Source: an uncultured Alphaproteobacteria bacterium (lineage in GTDB: Bacteria; Pseudomonadota; Alphaproteobacteria; Micropepsales; Micropepsaceae). From it: 8,224 bases of DNA. The notes under the pieces were generated by a model. That model did not search any database. It was not told the origin of the DNA and worked only from the letters and a program-made list of their open reading frames with translations. Location of the stretch: positions 1 to 8,224 of the forward strand of contig CALDFO010000483.1 in NCBI GenBank assembly GCA_937942205.1. The letters run 5' to 3'. The translations under genes and the position numbers were made by a program. The stretch's first letter is position 1. Every line of letters starts with the position of its first letter. Shown one piece after another: positions 6,275 through 8,224 of this stretch.

Positions 6275-6288
6275 TGGCCGTCCGGCCA
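6275..6288 (+). repeat. Short hairpin between rplY and pth
   Basis: TGGCCG-TC-CGGCCA is a perfect 6-bp dyad (five pairs with a GTCC loop is sterically more likely). It ends exactly where the AGGAG sequence used to start the pth region begins. With no T-run it is more likely a leader or processing structure than a terminator. Confidence 0.3.
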
Positions 6289-6301
6289 GGAGCGAGGAGC
6301 G

Positions 6302-6322
6302 ATGTGGACACAAAGTCCATGA
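6302..6322 (+). promoter_or_regulatory. Possible six-codon leader ORF (MWTQSP) coupled to pth
   Basis: ATG TGG ACA CAA AGT CCA TGA. AGGAG at 6288-6292 lies 9 nt before this ATG, a good spacing. A second GAGGAG (6294-6299) is only 2 nt away. The TGA overlaps the pth ATG as ATGA. The pth ATG itself has no Shine-Dalgarno at a proper distance. A competing reading is that pth starts at the GTG at 6304, in the pth frame. Confidence 0.3.
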
Positions 6323-6978
6323 GCGACGAGCGACACAGCCGGGGGGCAAAAGACCCGTCCGGGACGCCTCTCCTTATTGCGGGCCTGGGAAATCCTGGAT
6401 CTCAATATGCGAAGAACCGGCACAATGCCGGTTTCATCGTGCTGGACGAGATCCATGCCGCGCACCGTTTCGGGCCCTGGAAGGCCAAGTTCGACGGCCT
6501 GCTGTCGGAAGGCAGCCTGGCCGGGCGCAAGACCTATCTGCTCAAGCCCCAGACCTTCATGAACCTGTCGGGCGACTCGGTCGCGCCCGCCTTGCGTTTC
6601 TACAAGCTGCCGTTGTCGGCGCTGGTGGTGGTGCATGACGAGATCGACCTGGCGGCGGGCAAGCTGAAGGTCAAGACCGGCGGCGGCGATGCCGGGCAGA
6701 ACGGGCTGCGCTCCATCACCGCCGCGCTGGGACCGGATTACCGCCGGGTGCGGCTGGGCATCGGCCATCCCGGCGACAAGGCGCGGGTCAGCGGCCATGT
6801 GCTGCAGAATTTCTCGAAAGAGGATATCGACTGGCTGAAGCCGCTGGTGATGGCGATGGTGGACGCCGCGCCGCTGCTGGCGCGTGACGATGATGCCGGA
6901 TTCATGAGCAAGGTGGCGCTGCTGACCCAGCCCGCCAAACCGAAGCCGCCGGAATCCGGCGCACAGGGTTTGTCTTGA
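6319..6978 (+). CDS. pth: Peptidyl-tRNA hydrolase
   Basis: Encodes 219 residues from ATG 6319. It cleaves the ester bond of peptidyl-tRNAs that drop off ribosomes. Family landmarks: LLIAGLGNPGSQYAKNRHNAG (18-38, with Asn25 and catalytic His35, equal to E. coli Asn10/His20), LLKPQTFMNLSG (74-85, Asn82), VVVHDEIDLAAGK (103-115, Asp108 equal to Asp93), and YRRVRLGIGHP (141-151). The substrate loop usually written GGxxGHNGL reads GGGDAGQNGL (121-130), so the conserved His is Gln127. About 16 residues precede the usual start, and a Pro/Lys/Ser tail follows the domain. Starts at GTG 6304 (five more residues, SD-like GGAG 4 nt upstream) or TTG 6274 are possible; the core is unaffected. It lies 70 bp after rplY and is probably co-transcribed with it. 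Confidence 0.94.
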   Translation: MSDERHSRGAKDPSGTPLLIAGLGNPGSQYAKNRHNAGFIVLDEIHAAHRFGPWKAKFDGLLSEGSLAGRKTYLLKPQTFMNLSGDSVAPALRFYKLPLSALVVVHDEIDLAAGKLKVKTGGGDAGQNGLRSITAALGPDYRRVRLGIGHPGDKARVSGHVLQNFSKEDIDWLKPLVMAMVDAAPLLARDDDAGFMSKVALLTQPAKPKPPESGAQGLS

Positions 6979-6996
6979 TATACAACAGCGCAAGGG

Positions 6997-7045
6997 ATGG
7001 CCGGCTCGCGCTGCGGCCGCAAGACCGGCCTTGCTGGCCGGCCAT
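6997..7045 (+). repeat. Overlapping alternative hairpins before ychF
   Basis: ATGGCCGGC (6997-7005) is a perfect inverted match to GCCGGCCAT (7037-7045). The right arm can instead pair locally: CCGGCC (7025-7030), loop TTGCT, GGCCGG (7036-7041). The two folds exclude each other. The structure ends just before the ychF ribosome binding site (GAGG at 7049-7052). The NotI-type palindrome GCGGCCGC (7013-7020) lies in the loop. Most of the 82-bp pth-ychF gap is used. Confidence 0.4.
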
Positions 7046-7060
7046 GACGAGGTTTTAGGA

Positions 7061-8164
7061 ATGGGTTTCAAATGCGGAATCGTGGGCCTGCCCAATGTCG
7101 GCAAGTCCACCTTGTTCAACGCCCTTACCCAGACGGCGGCGGCGCAGGCGGCCAACTATCCCTTCTGCACGATTGAGCCCAATGTCGGCGATGTGGCGGT
7201 GCCCGATCCGCGCCTGGACACGCTGGCGGCCATCGCCGGGTCGCAGGAGATCATTCCCACCCGCATCACCTTTGTGGACATTGCCGGCCTGGTGCGCGGC
7301 GCCTCCAAGGGCGAAGGCCTGGGCAACCAGTTCCTGGCCAATATCCGCGAGGTGGATGCGGTGGTGCATGTGCTGCGCTGCTTTGAAGACGACGACATCA
7401 CCCATGTCGAGGGCAAGATCGACCCCATCGCCGATGCCGAGACGGTGGAAACCGAACTGATGCTGGCCGACCTGGACAGCCTGGAAAAGCGCCTGCCCGC
7501 GCTGGAGAAAAAAGCCAAGGGCGCCGACAAGGAAGCCAAGGAAGCCATCGCGCTGGTGACCAGGGCGCTGGGGCTGCTGCGCGACGGCAAGCCCGCCCGC
7601 ATCGCCCTGCCCGACCTGACGCCGGAAGAGCTGGCGCCCTATGCGCAGCTGGGCCTGATGACCGCCAAGCCGGTCCTGTATGTGTTGAATGTCGAGGAAG
7701 GCAGCGCCGCCACCGGCAACGGCATATCGGCCCGCGCCCAGGAGATGGCGAAAAAGCAGGGTGCGCACAGCGTGGTGATCTCGGCCAAGATCGAGGAAGA
7801 GATCGCCCAGATGCCGCCGGGCGACCGCAAGGATTTCCTGGACTCGCTGGGGCTGGAAGAGCCGGGCCTGAACCGTCTGATCCGCGCCGGTTACGATCTG
7901 TTGGGCCTGCTGACCTTCTTCACCGTCGGCCCCAAGGAAGCCCGCGCCTGGACCGTCACCAAAGGCTCAAAGGGGCCGCAGGCGGCGGGCGTGATCCATA
8001 CCGATTTCGAGAAGGGCTATATCCGCGCCGAAACCATCGCCTTTGACGATTATGTGGCGGGCAAGGGCGAGGCGGGCGCGCGCGAGGCGGGCAAATTCCG
8101 GCTGGAAGGCAAAGAATATGTCGTCCAGGACGGCGATGTGATGCATTTCAGGTTCAATACCTGA
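7061..8164 (+). CDS. ychF: Redox-regulated ATPase YchF (OLA1 family, Obg-related)
   Basis: Encodes 367 residues, normal for YchF. The P-loop GLPNVGKST is at 9-17. Switch I carries [12 protein letters not shown] (32-43), and G3 is [20 protein letters not shown] (73-92). The G4 motif is NVEE (210-213) rather than NKxD, the hallmark that lets YchF/OLA1 prefer ATP over GTP. A coiled-coil insertion spans roughly 125-180, including the charged stretch [20 protein letters not shown]. The C-terminal TGS domain covers about 281-366 with [16 protein letters not shown] (283-298) and a final [10 protein letters not shown]. YchF binds ribosomes and is linked to oxidative stress control. The start at 7061 is fixed by [17 protein letters not shown] and GAGG 8 nt upstream. 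A weak extended -10 (TGATATACA, 6976-6984) overlaps the pth stop. Confidence 0.97.
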   Translation: MGFKCGIVGLPNVGKSTLFNALTQTAAAQAANYPFCTIEPNVGDVAVPDPRLDTLAAIAGSQEIIPTRITFVDIAGLVRGASKGEGLGNQFLANIREVDAVVHVLRCFEDDDITHVEGKIDPIADAETVETELMLADLDSLEKRLPALEKKAKGADKEAKEAIALVTRALGLLRDGKPARIALPDLTPEELAPYAQLGLMTAKPVLYVLNVEEGSAATGNGISARAQEMAKKQGAHSVVISAKIEEEIAQMPPGDRKDFLDSLGLEEPGLNRLIRAGYDLLGLLTFFTVGPKEARAWTVTKGSKGPQAAGVIHTDFEKGYIRAETIAFDDYVAGKGEAGAREAGKFRLEGKEYVVQDGDVMHFRFNT

Positions 8165-8175
8165 GGTAAGCGAAA

Positions 8176-8224
8176 ATGGACGACCCCACAATCCCTGAAT
8201 TTGAATCGTGGAATAGTTTCGATA
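8176..8224 (+). CDS. Unidentified gene, N-terminal 16 codons only
   Basis: An ATG at 8176 opens a frame reading MDDPTIPEFESWNSFD that runs off the window. GAGG (8163-8166), overlapping the ychF stop, lies 9 nt upstream, so translation looks real and directly follows ychF with an 11-bp gap. The visible codons are clearly AT-richer than the neighbours. I do not recognise it with confidence. The acidic start followed by FESWNSF loosely recalls the N-termini of HEPN/RES-type N-terminal domain proteins, but 16 residues are too few to assign anything. Confidence 0.5.
   Translation, partial: MDDPTIPEFESWNSFD

Noticed and set aside
4998..6320. 440-codon minus-strand open frame covering rplY and part of the DUF1761 gene
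   Set aside because: Antisense to a clear L25 gene and low in complexity; no plausible start signal.
1..8224. tRNA, rRNA, CRISPR array, insertion sequence or phage attachment site
   Set aside because: No cloverleaf with a CCA end, no regularly spaced repeats, no transposase or integrase frame, and no direct repeats flanking an insert were seen.

Overview
This window is an ordinary, gene-dense stretch of a GC-rich chromosome, almost certainly from an alphaproteobacterium. The evidence is the strong G/C bias at third codon positions, the alphaproteobacterial style of Lgt, PgeF, L25 and YchF, and the gene set: ubiK divergent from lgt, then a DUF185 methyltransferase, pgeF and prs, then rplY-pth-ychF. 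I cannot name a genus from sequence alone. All complete genes look intact. I see no transposase, integrase, phage gene, CRISPR array, tRNA or rRNA.

Layout. Positions 1-172 (minus) hold the N-terminal part of a UbiK/BMFP-type ubiquinone accessory factor. A 178-bp divergent spacer follows, with a likely ubiK promoter, an 8-bp palindrome over its -35 box, and a TTGACA box 30-35 bp before lgt. Positions 351-3162 (plus) are a tight operon, lgt-methyltransferase-pgeF, joined by two ATGA stop/start overlaps. prs (3284-4234) follows on the same strand and probably has its own promoter overlapping the pgeF stop codon. A beta-class-like glutathione transferase (4366-5001) comes next. A small DUF1761-like membrane protein (5024-5431, minus) runs convergent to it. 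From 5586 onward there is a translation cluster: ribosomal protein L25, peptidyl-tRNA hydrolase, and the ribosome-associated ATPase YchF. An AT-richer gene begins at 8176 and runs off the end.

How the genes relate. Lgt (lipoprotein lipidation) and PgeF (peptidoglycan quality control) serve the envelope. UbiK and, by family precedent, the DUF185 methyltransferase relate to respiration. Prs supplies PRPP for nucleotides, His and Trp. L25, Pth and YchF all act on or around the ribosome.

The most interesting part is non-coding. prs is flanked by two GC-rich elements that can each fold as a three-way junction (about 3195-3277 and 4249-4345). They appear to be diverged copies of one repeat family in opposite orientations. 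The upstream copy supplies the Shine-Dalgarno sequence of prs and can pair with it. A second point of interest is the pth start region, where a six-codon ORF with a well-placed Shine-Dalgarno ends in an ATGA overlap with the pth ATG. I found no convincing evidence of a wholly new multi-gene system.
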